Below, in pieces: positions 1 through 9,032 of a stretch of DNA of 64,000 nt. How positions within the stretch are numbered: the stretch's first letter is position 1; every line of letters begins with the position of its first letter. The notes below the pieces were generated by a model, which saw only the letters and a program-made list of their open reading frames with translations, did no database searches and was not told the DNA's origin. Origin of the DNA: JAPORK01 sp026710285 (lineage in GTDB: Bacteria > Pseudomonadota > Gammaproteobacteria > Pseudomonadales > Endozoicomonadaceae). The translations under genes and the position numbers were made by a program. Location of the stretch: NCBI GenBank assembly GCA_965201045.1, contig OZ241746.1, positions 1,240,001-1,304,000 of the forward strand, read 5' to 3'.

Positions 1-3000
1 ATATTACTTTAAATACACAGCATACATTACCTATTTTTGAGGATTGTACACATCCTTTTTCCGGAGTATTTGATACAGGGGATTATACGCTTAATGCAGG
101 AAATGGAACCTCTCCTATTTTTGGTTGTATAGATAAAGCCACAGTGACGGGTAATTTTAATTTTTGCCCAAGTGGCAATGCCGTTTTTTCACCAATGATT
201 GCACAGCAAGTATCACATAACAATAAGCTCAACATTTATCAAACAAATAATTGCACCATACAACGTCCGCTGACAACCAATATTATTGGTGATAATAACC
301 AGATAACTTTTTCTGCTAAATCAAATGATATAAGAGTCAGACGTGGTGCTGGTATTATTGCAAGCGGTGTATCAGGCAATAATAATATAATCACAGCAAA
401 GCAGGGGCAGTCACATAACTCACCTGTTGTTTTTACTACCAGAGGTAATAGCAATACCTATTATCAGCAGGATATGAATATTACCCGATCGATAGATAGA
501 CAAATTCCTGACAGTAAATTCTTAACAGCCTCTTTCTTTAGAGGCCGTGAAGGTAGTAAAACGACCATTGTTCAAAACAACATCAGGGCTAAATTTATTA
601 CAAACGATAGAAGTCAGGGAACAATTCAGAACCGAAATCAAAGAATAGATGTTTTTTCTACTGATGTTGCTCTTGATGTCTTCCCTGTGGAACCTATGAG
701 ATATGATGTCAGATTAACCAATATCAGTGAAAATTCTCCACAAAGAACTATTGTTAAAAACCATGGTCGTCTTGAAGTGTTTTGGAATAATCAATGGAGG
801 TCTCTTTGTGAAGATACATTTGGCCCAAGAGCAGCGCATACTGCCTGCATACAATTGGGTTACGGGTCAGCACAAAGTGAAGGTTTAAGATTATCATTTA
901 AAGACAAACTACCTGTAACTACACTTATGTCTTCACCTATTCACCTGGACAGAATATGTTTCGGTTTATCTGTTGAGCTGAAATTCTGCCATTCCTTGTC
1001 TAATAGCAATACCAGCCCTTGTGCAAAAAACAGAGAAACATTTCTTTCTTGCTCTCAAACCGAGCGTTTTCCTTTTTGGGGGTATCGATTGACAGACTAC
1101 ACTTCAAATGATGCTGATCGTCTTGATACAACACACACTGGTATAGGACGATTGGATGGGACACGTTTTGGGGGAGATCCTTTCACTTTTTGTAATGCTG
1201 GTTTTAATAACAGCGCAGTAAAAGTTGCCTGTAATTACCTGGGGTTTAATGGCGGAGTACAGATTTATCCAGCACAAACACCTTTGAGCAGAGGAATACA
1301 AATATTTAAGCTTACAAACGACGGATGCCTTGGTGATGAAGTAAATCTCATTGACTGCCCTTATCAGGTAGTCACTACCCAAGACGCTCTTTGCTCTCAT
1401 CAGAATGACGTGATTCTTCAGTGTAATCAAGAAGTTGTAAATCCTAATAATAATATAACTCTGCGTTTAACAGACAGAGATATTACTCACAGGGATCGTG
1501 TCCACGACATTTCATCAACAGGAATCGGAAGGCTGGAAGTGCTGGTTGAAAATAATAATAAATCTGCATTCTTACCATTTTGCCCTGAAAATATTGCAGA
1601 TTCAGACGTAGACGTTATTTGTAATCAGTTTGGGTTTGATTCAGGGAATAAATCTTATTTAACAGCTATAACTTTACCCCCGACTTATGGTTTTGATAGT
1701 GAAAATGGAACAGGAACACGCTTTCAGTGTGACGGCCCTGATATTGCCAACTGCACGCTACATGGAGGATTTCTTGAGCAGTGTTCACAGCCTTTTAAAA
1801 ATGTTGTTTTACACTGTACCCATATTAACTCTTCTCTGTACGACGCGCCAATTATACCAAAACCCTGCCGGCGGTTACAGCCAGACACTACTATTTTTTC
1901 AGGTACATATAATATTAAAACAGATAAATGCACAGTTGTTGATTGTCCGGTTAAATTATGGGATGTCAATGATGTTAAGTTGGCGGATAATCTCTATCGA
2001 TACTGCAATGGAGAACAATCATTAGATACAACCACCCAAGAAGACTGGTTAACAGCATGGAATGCAAGGTGCGGACATAGTTCTGATCATTGCAATTGTC
2101 ATTTACATCACGAGGAACCACTTGGATTCGTTGCTAAAGACCCTCAATATAGTGAAGCATTCTTAGTTTCCCGTCAAACTTATCCTCATAATGAGAGTAT
2201 CAATGATCAAGGGCTTGTTTTGGTTAGAAAATTATTTTCCAATGAAGCTCCTCAAGCTTTGAGGTCGGCTAATGAAGCGCTGGTAACAGGTACAGTTCCT
2301 GTTAATCATGTTATAACTGAACAACATTTGTTGGGTGTTTATCCTACAGAAAACGATACAAGTATTCAATTGTTTTGGTCATCACTAGAATCCAATAATA
2401 GTAACTATCATGCACAAACATACGATATTAGTGGTAAACCTTTATTGCTGACACAGGAAAGTGTTTTTGTAAAAAATACAAACGATTTAACAATTTCACA
2501 ATATCAGTTAAATCAAACAACAAATAATAATATAAAAATGTTTAATCTGAATAACCTCCCCTCTGATAATATTAATTTACCTGAAGATACAACTGATGTT
2601 TTTGCAGCCACATTAAAAAATGACTGGCTTTATTTAGCCACAACAAATAGTAATAGCACGGATCAGATTTATGTAATACGCTATAACATCGCTGATAGTT
2701 CATGGGATTCTGAGCGGGAACCGGTTCCGGATCTTACTGCAAATAATATTAAAGATTATAATATAGCCATTAATAATTATAATCAGGTACAATTTTTATC
2801 ACGCGGACAAATTCCATCAACTCATCCGGTTTTGATATCAACCCCAAGGCTTGGAGGTTGTGCATCATTTTCAAAAGCCAAAAAAGATCATACATTAACT
2901 CTGCCACCACCATTAATGCCTCCGGAAAATGAAGATGAACAACAGTCGTCATCATTAATTGCTGCCGCTGCTGCTGCAACTGCCGCTGCCGCATGCGTAG

Positions 3001-3107
3001 CATCCTCTGTCGGCTGTTTGTGTGGTTACTGTTTACACAGAAAAAAAGATCATCTTTGTAAAGCAAAGAGTGTTAGCACCCCTGAAGAGGAGAACAAAAA
3101 TGAATGA
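1..3107 (+). CDS. SRCR-domain surface protein, type A copy 1 (5' end outside window)
   Basis: The reading frame is open from base 3, so the gene starts before the window; internal GTG codons such as that at 144 are not the start. The visible part aligns with A2 from about residue 404 to the end. In order it holds the Asn-rich repeat-like region, three SRCR domains (recognisable by GRLEV, W-x-SLCED, AC-x-QLGY, LGFNGG and CNQFGFDSG), a long Asn/Thr-rich domain, and a C-terminal Ala-rich membrane segment followed by a short tail with CLHRKKD. SRCR domains are extracellular, disulfide-bonded ligand-binding modules common in animals. This copy differs from A2 and A3 mainly inside SRCR1 and SRCR2; for example the stretch around 955-1015 is rewritten. 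Function is unknown; a host-interaction role is inferred. Confidence 0.9.
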   Translation, partial: ITLNTQHTLPIFEDCTHPFSGVFDTGDYTLNAGNGTSPIFGCIDKATVTGNFNFCPSGNAVFSPMIAQQVSHNNKLNIYQTNNCTIQRPLTTNIIGDNNQITFSAKSNDIRVRRGAGIIASGVSGNNNIITAKQGQSHNSPVVFTTRGNSNTYYQQDMNITRSIDRQIPDSKFLTASFFRGREGSKTTIVQNNIRAKFITNDRSQGTIQNRNQRIDVFSTDVALDVFPVEPMRYDVRLTNISENSPQRTIVKNHGRLEVFWNNQWRSLCEDTFGPRAAHTACIQLGYGSAQSEGLRLSFKDKLPVTTLMSSPIHLDRICFGLSVELKFCHSLSNSNTSPCAKNRETFLSCSQTERFPFWGYRLTDYTSNDADRLDTTHTGIGRLDGTRFGGDPFTFCNAGFNNSAVKVACNYLGFNGGVQIYPAQTPLSRGIQIFKLTNDGCLGDEVNLIDCPYQVVTTQDALCSHQNDVILQCNQEVVNPNNNITLRLTDRDITHRDRVHDISSTGIGRLEVLVENNNKSAFLPFCPENIADSDVDVICNQFGFDSGNKSYLTAITLPPTYGFDSENGTGTRFQCDGPDIANCTLHGGFLEQCSQPFKNVVLHCTHINSSLYDAPIIPKPCRRLQPDTTIFSGTYNIKTDKCTVVDCPVKLWDVNDVKLADNLYRYCNGEQSLDTTTQEDWLTAWNARCGHSSDHCNCHLHHEEPLGFVAKDPQYSEAFLVSRQTYPHNESINDQGLVLVRKLFSNEAPQALRSANEALVTGTVPVNHVITEQHLLGVYPTENDTSIQLFWSSLESNNSNYHAQTYDISGKPLLLTQESVFVKNTNDLTISQYQLNQTTNNNIKMFNLNNLPSDNINLPEDTTDVFAATLKNDWLYLATTNSNSTDQIYVIRYNIADSSWDSEREPVPDLTANNIKDYNIAINNYNQVQFLSRGQIPSTHPVLISTPRLGGCASFSKAKKDHTLTLPPPLMPPENEDEQQSSSLIAAAAAATAAAACVASSVGCLCGYCLHRKKDHLCKAKSVSTPEEENKNE

Positions 3108-3179
3108 TTTTATAACAATTATTCAAAGATAAAAGATCTGAAGGTTTATCATACAGAGGATTTTGCTTTTTTGATGTTT

Positions 3180-3234
3180 TGTAATTGCAGGTAAATATAT
3201 TGATTTTCTAAAATCCTGCAATTTACATTTTTTT
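3180..3234 (+). terminator. Probable terminator after A1
   Basis: Inverted arms TGTAATTGCAGG (from 3180) and CCTGCAATTTACA (ending about 3227) flank a ~23-base AT-rich loop and are followed by a run of seven T. It lies 73 bases after the A1 stop. The same structure follows A2 and A3. Confidence 0.6.
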
Positions 3235-3656
3235 CATGTTTCTGTTTTTACAGTAATGACAACAGCAAAAGAGTTGATGAAAAGAATAAGGGTAGCAAGC
3301 AAGATTTTATGGGTGAAGTATCGCTTTGTATTCACGCATTTTCTGTTTGGTCAGGTTTATCATTACCGTAAAAGCAAAGATACAGTGCATATCACTTGCC
3401 TGAAAGCATCTTGCATATTAGGAGACAGAAACCACCACTTAAAAAATATTATGCATTAATAATAACTTACAGGGTATCTCGGGACAATAAAATAAAAAGC
3501 TTCATTTCAACCCGCGATTAAAACATGAACTTTATGTCGTTTAATTTGTGGATGTTAATTATATCTGAACTGCCATATTAACATTTCACCACTAAACTTC
3601 TGCCTGAATAATTTTCACTACATGATTATTTATATAAAGTTGAGAGTAACAAAATA
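3235..3656 (+). other. A-to-B spacer, no gene seen
   Basis: AT-rich spacer repeated before each B gene. A 67-codon open frame at 3256 is broken by TAG in the second unit (near 13594), so I do not call it a gene. The last ~60 bases before the B start, including GAGAG at about 3643-3647 as a ribosome-binding site, are nearly unchanged in all three units and probably hold the B promoter; I cannot fix -35/-10 boxes. Confidence 0.6.
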
Positions 3657-6600
3657 ATGAATAATAATAGAAACTCTGAATATATTGTAAAAAAAAATAA
3701 TACCGCCGGCAACAGCATAGTTAGCAATTTTTTTCTGTTGATAAAGCAATTTTTTTACTGTTTTTTTCGTAGTATAGTGTTTTCTTTGGTAGTAATTATA
3801 ACAGCAAATGCAGCATATAAAGCAGAGAAGACAGCTAACGACCATTTAACTTTTTTTAACTTTTTAATGCAACATGGTGATCTGCCTGTTGAGTATTTAG
3901 ATAGTCTTTATATAGCAAATGCCAGTTTACAAAATGAATTGCCTGAAGAAATAGCATATCCTGTTTTTTCGGTACTGGAGGTCGAAAAAAAATTTCCGTT
4001 AGCAAGAAGATTAGTTCATTCCTATACCGCACATACTGATCTCAACCATTTTGTTTCTTACTTTGAAGGTATTGAATATATTAATCAAAAAAGAATGACT
4101 CAGTTAAAAACAACGCCATTATTCTCTTGGTTACTAAAGGAATATGGTTCCTGCTATTATCAGAGTGAATCTGACACCACTGTTCTATTAACAATAACTA
4201 TTGGTGGCATGCTTTACGATATTAAGTGTCGTGCAGAAAACGACCCTGTTGCAAAACTTGTATTAGAATTTTTAAATCATCCTTACGTAAAAAGTACACA
4301 TGCAGCATCAACTGATAAACAGTTTTTTCTTACCAAGTACACTCATTATCTGTCACAGTTATTTTCTTTCCAACCAACAGAATTATCTTTTTCAGAACGA
4401 CTGGGACGGTTGAAAGATTCACCTTGCACACAAGAGGAAAACAGGCAAAAAAGACTATTTAAACTTAAAAAGCAAGGATATAGTTACAAAAAAGATTATA
4501 TTTTTATCAGTTATGAACTCGATGAAAATGGAGATAAAAAACCAATATACTCTGATAGCATTATACTGCCTGTAAAAAAATCACAAAAACTACTTGATGC
4601 TGATTATCCGATCTTAAAAAGATCAGACAATAAATCTATTACTGTAAACGGACTGAAAATCGCTGCACTATTTACCGCAGGATTGTCTTTATTGCCGGCA
4701 GCAAATGCCTATATACCCTCAACAACATCTTCATCACAATGCTCTATAACAGATGGATGCAGCCCACAAGATTATCAACTTCTGTCAAATGGTAATTTTG
4801 CTTCAGCTTTACAAAAGAATGCTACAGGTTGTTTTCAGTTAACAGAAAATATTACCTTGAACACACAGCATAATTTACCTGTTTTTCCAACTTGTGATAA
4901 TTCTTTTTCCGGAATATTAAAAACTGGAGATTATGCAATTCATAGTGGAAATAATAACAACACTCTTTTTGGCTGTATAAATAAGGCAAAAATCACAGGT
5001 AATTTTAATTTGTGTGTGGATGATCCCGTGCACAACCCACCCGTTATTGCAGGACAGGCATTGCATGAAAATATTTTGACCGTTCAGCAAACAGATAACT
5101 GTAAGACACAATATCCGATGCTGGGTAATATCACCGGCGATTATAATCAGGTTACTTTTACCGGTGTACCAGGTGAGGCGCGCATTACAAATAATGCAGG
5201 TGTTATAGCGACACATATCTCAGGTGATCATAATATTATCAGAGCTCAAAAAAGTCATCTATTCGATACACCTGTTGTTTCTATAGCCGGAGGTCGTAAT
5301 AACACATACTATCAGCAGGATATGAAAATTACCAGATTCACAAAGGGCAAATTACCTGATAATAAGTTATTAGTGGCTGATTCTTTTACAGGAAACCAAA
5401 CAACAGTTGTACAACAAAACATTGATGCTAAGTTTCTCACATCTGGTACTCACATCCCAAACCAAAATGCAATCGGGATCAAAAATGGAACAGTAAACAC
5501 CTTCACCATTGACTCTTCTGTTACAGTCAATCCACCGGAAACAATAAGAATAACCAATACCAGTGATAATCATTTACAACGATCTGTAATAAAAAACCAT
5601 GGTCGCTTTGAAATCTTTAGAGATGATAAATGGCAGGCAGTTTGTGAAAGTACTTTAAATCAAAAAACCGCTCATACTGCTTGTAAATCACTGGGATACA
5701 AAGAGGCAAAGGATGAAGGGACAAGAATAGCATTGAGAAATGTGTTACCTGTAAATAAGCTTCAGTCTAACCCTATTCATATTAACAGAGAATGTACCGG
5801 TTATGAACGACATCTGGAACAGTGCAACATAGCAAATGCAACTATTAGTGGTTGCCCGGGAAACATGGAAGCCGTGCTATCTTGCTCTCATGATATTGCA
5901 AGATCTCCTACTTTTGTCAGATTGACTGACTATACCTCAAATCATCCTGATCGTTTTGATACAACGAATACTGGCACAGGGCGCATAGAGCATCACAATG
6001 GAAAGACGGTTTGTTCTCATGGTTTTACTTCCATGGACGCACAGGTTGCATGTTATTCTATGGGATTTAATGGTGGGGAAAAAATTTATCTACAACAGGC
6101 ACCTTTAAGTAAAGCAATCAGTCAGTTAGGCTTTCAATGGAATTGCCTGGGAAATGAAACAGAATTGCTGTCTTGTCCTACATATAATTTTAATCTCAAT
6201 GACTACAACTGTACTCATCAGAATGATGTGATTCTCAAGTGTAATACAAGACCTTTGTCTCTTGATGTTGTAAATTTTCGCTTGACAGACAGGCACAGTA
6301 TCAGCGAATCTCGCGCCAATCTTTCATCGACAGGCTTTGGAAGACTGGAAATGTTGGTCAATAATAATAGTTCTGAATATGTATCATTTTGTGATGAAAA
6401 TGTTGATAGTCAACTTGTAGAGATTATCTGTAATAAGTTTGGGTTTGATTCAGGAAGAAAATTTTACTCAACAGCAGATCCTCTGCTTCCGATTGCTGGT
6501 TTTGACGGTGAAGATGGCAGAGGGAGACGCTTGCTATGCGCAAACAACAATATTACCAATTGTACAACGACAGAAGGATTTTTTGAGGAGTGTTCACGCC

Positions 6601-8219
6601 CATATATGAATTCTGTCTTATGGTGCACTAACCTTGAAGATTCCCGTAATAATATATCATTAGTAGAAAATATTTGCCCTGAAATGCAGACAACCACCAT
6701 ACTTGTTTCTGGTTCATATAATTTAATAAGTAACTGTAAGGATAATTATTGCCCAGTGAGGTTATGGGATGCAGACAGAACAACAGTATCTGATGATTTT
6801 TATAAATTATGCAATGGTACACAGCAACTTCATACCATAAAGTCTGAGGATTGGCTAGCAATGTGGAACCATCGTTGCTCAGCTAAAACAGATAATTGTG
6901 ACAGCTGTCACTTGCCTGGCGAACAAACCCTTAGGATTGTTGCTGATAACCATCAACCTAATGGAGTATTATTAATTTCTCATCAAACTTATTCTGATAA
7001 TACTAAACCTCTAAACACACAGGAATTAATCTTAATTAACAGACCATATTCTGCGGAAGCTCCGCAAATATTACGTTCAGTAGATCAAAATTTAATAACC
7101 GGCGCACGCCCTGTCAATTACATTATAACTGAACAACAATTGATGGGTCTTTATTCCATAAATAACACCAATACTCAATTATTCTGGTCGTCACTGGAAC
7201 ATAGTAATGGTGTGTATCATACGCAAACTCTGCCGGTAAATGGCAAACCGCTATTACTTACAGATAATAGTATTTTTGTACAAGAGAGAAATAGTTCAAC
7301 CATAAAACAGTACGCATTGAGCAGAACGACAAATAATAATGTAGTTATGTTTAATATTGATGATTCAGTTTATGAAGACATTACGCTACCTGAAACAATA
7401 AGTGATGTTTTTGCAGCAACGTTAAAAAATGATCAGCTTTCTTTGGCGGCAACATTAACTCATGATAAAGTTTATTCCGCGGCAACAGATGAAAATAGTG
7501 TAAAACAGATTTATCTGGTGCACTATGACATTATTAAAAAAACCTGGAGTTATACAACAGAAGCAGCACATAATGTTACTTCAGATAATATTTATGACCA
7601 TAGCCTGTTCATTGATGATAACAGCCAAATACGCTTTTTATCCAACAAATATGTGTCAATTCCTAAACGTGGAGGTTGTATATCACTTCCAATACTTCCG
7701 AAACCTCCGGTAACAGTGCCTCCTGAAAATAACAATAAAAATACCGAAAGCAATCGTGGCTTTGCCATGTTGTCAGCTATTCCTGTTGTATTTGTAGTCA
7801 GTGCTGCTGCTGGTTATGTTTCTTCTCTTCTTAGGGAGAAAAGACAAAAACATCGCTGCTCTTCAGATAATTTAGGTGATCCAAAATATATTAACTGCTC
7901 ATGGACACTTAACTCACCTAAAGGTTCTTATTATTCAGATACTAGTCATAAAAGTACTAGTGATGACAGAGAAAATGATCATGGCGAGAATGATGACATA
8001 ATGCCAAAACCAGATGATCAAACAACAACTAATTTAACGGGCGCATCAGGTATGGATAACAAACCACAACTATCACCACAACTATCACCAAAACTATCAC
8101 CAAAACTATCACCAAAACTATCATCAAAAGATGATCATGATGATCTTTCAATAAACCAGCACGGGAAGCAACATTCTGTCAGTTTTGAAGTCATAAACTT
8201 ATCTGATGATGAAAGTTGA
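3657..8219 (+). CDS. SRCR-domain surface protein, type B copy 1
   Basis: 1520 aa. Residues 24-53 are a hydrophobic signal or anchor ending ITANA. Residues 54-330 form an unrecognised domain. Residues 333-351 are a second signal-like segment ending AANA. Residues ~380-640 are Asn/Gly-rich with motifs such as GDYAIHSGN and TLFGCINKAKI. SRCR1 is ~641-745, SRCR2 ~752-863 and SRCR3 ~873-991, each with GR-(F/L/I)-E, internal Cys and LGY/MGF/FGF signatures. A Ser/Asn-rich domain follows, then a membrane segment at ~1369-1394 with a basic stop-transfer stretch, and a ~125-residue acidic, Ser-rich tail with five PxLS repeats. The ATG has GAGAG about 10 bases upstream. It was probably built by duplication from an A-type ancestor, since all domains align between the types. 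Likely cell-surface; ligand unknown. Confidence 0.92.
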   Translation: MNNNRNSEYIVKKNNTAGNSIVSNFFLLIKQFFYCFFRSIVFSLVVIITANAAYKAEKTANDHLTFFNFLMQHGDLPVEYLDSLYIANASLQNELPEEIAYPVFSVLEVEKKFPLARRLVHSYTAHTDLNHFVSYFEGIEYINQKRMTQLKTTPLFSWLLKEYGSCYYQSESDTTVLLTITIGGMLYDIKCRAENDPVAKLVLEFLNHPYVKSTHAASTDKQFFLTKYTHYLSQLFSFQPTELSFSERLGRLKDSPCTQEENRQKRLFKLKKQGYSYKKDYIFISYELDENGDKKPIYSDSIILPVKKSQKLLDADYPILKRSDNKSITVNGLKIAALFTAGLSLLPAANAYIPSTTSSSQCSITDGCSPQDYQLLSNGNFASALQKNATGCFQLTENITLNTQHNLPVFPTCDNSFSGILKTGDYAIHSGNNNNTLFGCINKAKITGNFNLCVDDPVHNPPVIAGQALHENILTVQQTDNCKTQYPMLGNITGDYNQVTFTGVPGEARITNNAGVIATHISGDHNIIRAQKSHLFDTPVVSIAGGRNNTYYQQDMKITRFTKGKLPDNKLLVADSFTGNQTTVVQQNIDAKFLTSGTHIPNQNAIGIKNGTVNTFTIDSSVTVNPPETIRITNTSDNHLQRSVIKNHGRFEIFRDDKWQAVCESTLNQKTAHTACKSLGYKEAKDEGTRIALRNVLPVNKLQSNPIHINRECTGYERHLEQCNIANATISGCPGNMEAVLSCSHDIARSPTFVRLTDYTSNHPDRFDTTNTGTGRIEHHNGKTVCSHGFTSMDAQVACYSMGFNGGEKIYLQQAPLSKAISQLGFQWNCLGNETELLSCPTYNFNLNDYNCTHQNDVILKCNTRPLSLDVVNFRLTDRHSISESRANLSSTGFGRLEMLVNNNSSEYVSFCDENVDSQLVEIICNKFGFDSGRKFYSTADPLLPIAGFDGEDGRGRRLLCANNNITNCTTTEGFFEECSRPYMNSVLWCTNLEDSRNNISLVENICPEMQTTTILVSGSYNLISNCKDNYCPVRLWDADRTTVSDDFYKLCNGTQQLHTIKSEDWLAMWNHRCSAKTDNCDSCHLPGEQTLRIVADNHQPNGVLLISHQTYSDNTKPLNTQELILINRPYSAEAPQILRSVDQNLITGARPVNYIITEQQLMGLYSINNTNTQLFWSSLEHSNGVYHTQTLPVNGKPLLLTDNSIFVQERNSSTIKQYALSRTTNNNVVMFNIDDSVYEDITLPETISDVFAATLKNDQLSLAATLTHDKVYSAATDENSVKQIYLVHYDIIKKTWSYTTEAAHNVTSDNIYDHSLFIDDNSQIRFLSNKYVSIPKRGGCISLPILPKPPVTVPPENNNKNTESNRGFAMLSAIPVVFVVSAAAGYVSSLLREKRQKHRCSSDNLGDPKYINCSWTLNSPKGSYYSDTSHKSTSDDRENDHGENDDIMPKPDDQTTTNLTGASGMDNKPQLSPQLSPKLSPKLSPKLSSKDDHDDLSINQHGKQHSVSFEVINLSDDES
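8064..8123 (+). repeat. 12-bp minisatellite in the B1 tail, five units
   Basis: Five in-frame units of the type CCAAAACTATCA encode PQLS, PQLS, PKLS, PKLS, PKLS in the predicted tail after the membrane segment. The matching tract has eight units in B2. Confidence 0.9.
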
Positions 8220-8442
8220 CAGCAGTTAAATGTTATGTAACTTCTCAATAATCCGGGGCATACACCTGGTGAGGTTATTTTTGCTAATAGTGCGAGGCAA
8301 TGAGTGTATTGTCTTGTCCATTTTGTTTAATTTGTATGGTATTTTTTGTAAAATACAGTATTCAGAATTTATAGTAAAAAAAACTATAATTGTCTTCTGA
8401 TCGAAACTGTTGAGAAGTTATAATGTTATATATTAACTGATG

Positions 8443-8490
8443 CTTGACATCTTTCCCTTCTTGAAGAGAGGGGGATTCCTCCTGCAAGAC
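8443..8490. mobile_element. IS200/IS605-like end hairpin remnant
   Basis: CTTGACATCTTTCCCTTC followed by a complementary GAAGAGAGGGGGATTCC resembles the conserved hairpin often found at ends of IS200/IS605-type elements. No TnpA or TnpB reading frame is present, so only an end or a solo remnant is left. It recurs at 18721 and 29221. Confidence 0.4.
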
Positions 8491-8583
8491 ATTAATATCT
8501 GGATGGGATGTGAAAAAAGTTAGAAATTTTTTCCGTCGGGCAGAAGGAGCTGCCAACTGGCAGCTCCACCCCCCACAGATCCC

Positions 8584-8820
8584 CTGTCTCTTAGTCACAT
8601 TTTTTAAGTTTTTATTTTTATTCACAGTTTTATTTTCTGCTGAATATATAAACCCTTACTGAATACACCGTGGGCTGAGCCTGTCGAAGCCCGGCTGCTT
8701 TTGACCTCTGGGCTTCGACAGGTTCAGCCCACTGGTTTATGCCAAAAAGACTGGTATATTCAGTAGCAGGCAACCTGCCAGAATAAAAATCAGAGCCTGA
8801 AAAATGTGACTAAGAGACAG
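8584..8820. mobile_element. Palindromic MITE, array unit 1 (237 bp)
   Basis: Terminal inverted repeats of ~21 bp start CTGTCTCTTAGTCACA (8584-8599) and end TGTGACTAAGAGACAG (8805-8820). Inside is a second 23-bp inverted repeat (8670-8692 and 8710-8732) with core CTGTCGAAGCCC. It is non-coding. The termini match the Tn5/IS50 end sequence at about 16 of 19 positions, so mobilisation by an IS4-family transposase is likely. No clear target-site duplication is seen. Confidence 0.8.
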
Positions 8821-8945
8821 CCTTTAGGGAGGGGAGGATGTCAAGCTCTAACCGCTCATATCGGATAGCAATCCGACGGTAACTTTTAAGCTTTAGAAAT
8901 AACCTCTCTGCAAGATTGCGCTCCTTGTAGTTCGTCATAAAAACG
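8821..8945 (-). pseudogene. IS5-family transposase C-terminal remnant
   Basis: On the minus strand the frame reads YKERNLAERLFLKLKSYRR followed by IAIRYERLE. This matches the C-terminal E-R-x-F-x-K-x-K-x-x-RRIA-x-RY signature of IS5-type DDE transposases. Only about 40 residues remain. The bases next to the MITE form an IS200/IS605-like hairpin (GGGAGGGGAGGATGTCAAG), so this is a mosaic of several broken elements. The same remnant is at 19099-19223 and is absent after the last unit. Confidence 0.65.
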
Positions 8946-9032
8946 TTGACCACATCAACTTTACTGCTAAACTTGTGCCGAAAACAGTTTTCACAGTCTA
9001 CCTGTTTAAATAAAGCCTGGAGCAATATAATA

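Noticed and set aside
239..454. Antisense frames inside the SRCR genes
   Set aside because: They only mirror the conserved sense genes, and carry no family signal or ribosome-binding site.
3256..3459. 67-codon frame between A1 and B1
   Set aside because: The matching frame in the second unit is broken by TAG near 13594, although flanking genes are nearly identical.
8064..8123. Possible CRISPR array
   Set aside because: Units are contiguous 12-bp in-frame repeats without spacers; no repeat-spacer pattern or cas gene is present anywhere in the window.
8946..9032. Upstream TTG starts that extend A2 (8946) and A3 (19224) by 29 residues
   Set aside because: The added sequence lies in the IS5 remnant and its flank, and the ATG at 9033/19311 has GGAG upstream and aligns with the start of the B proteins.
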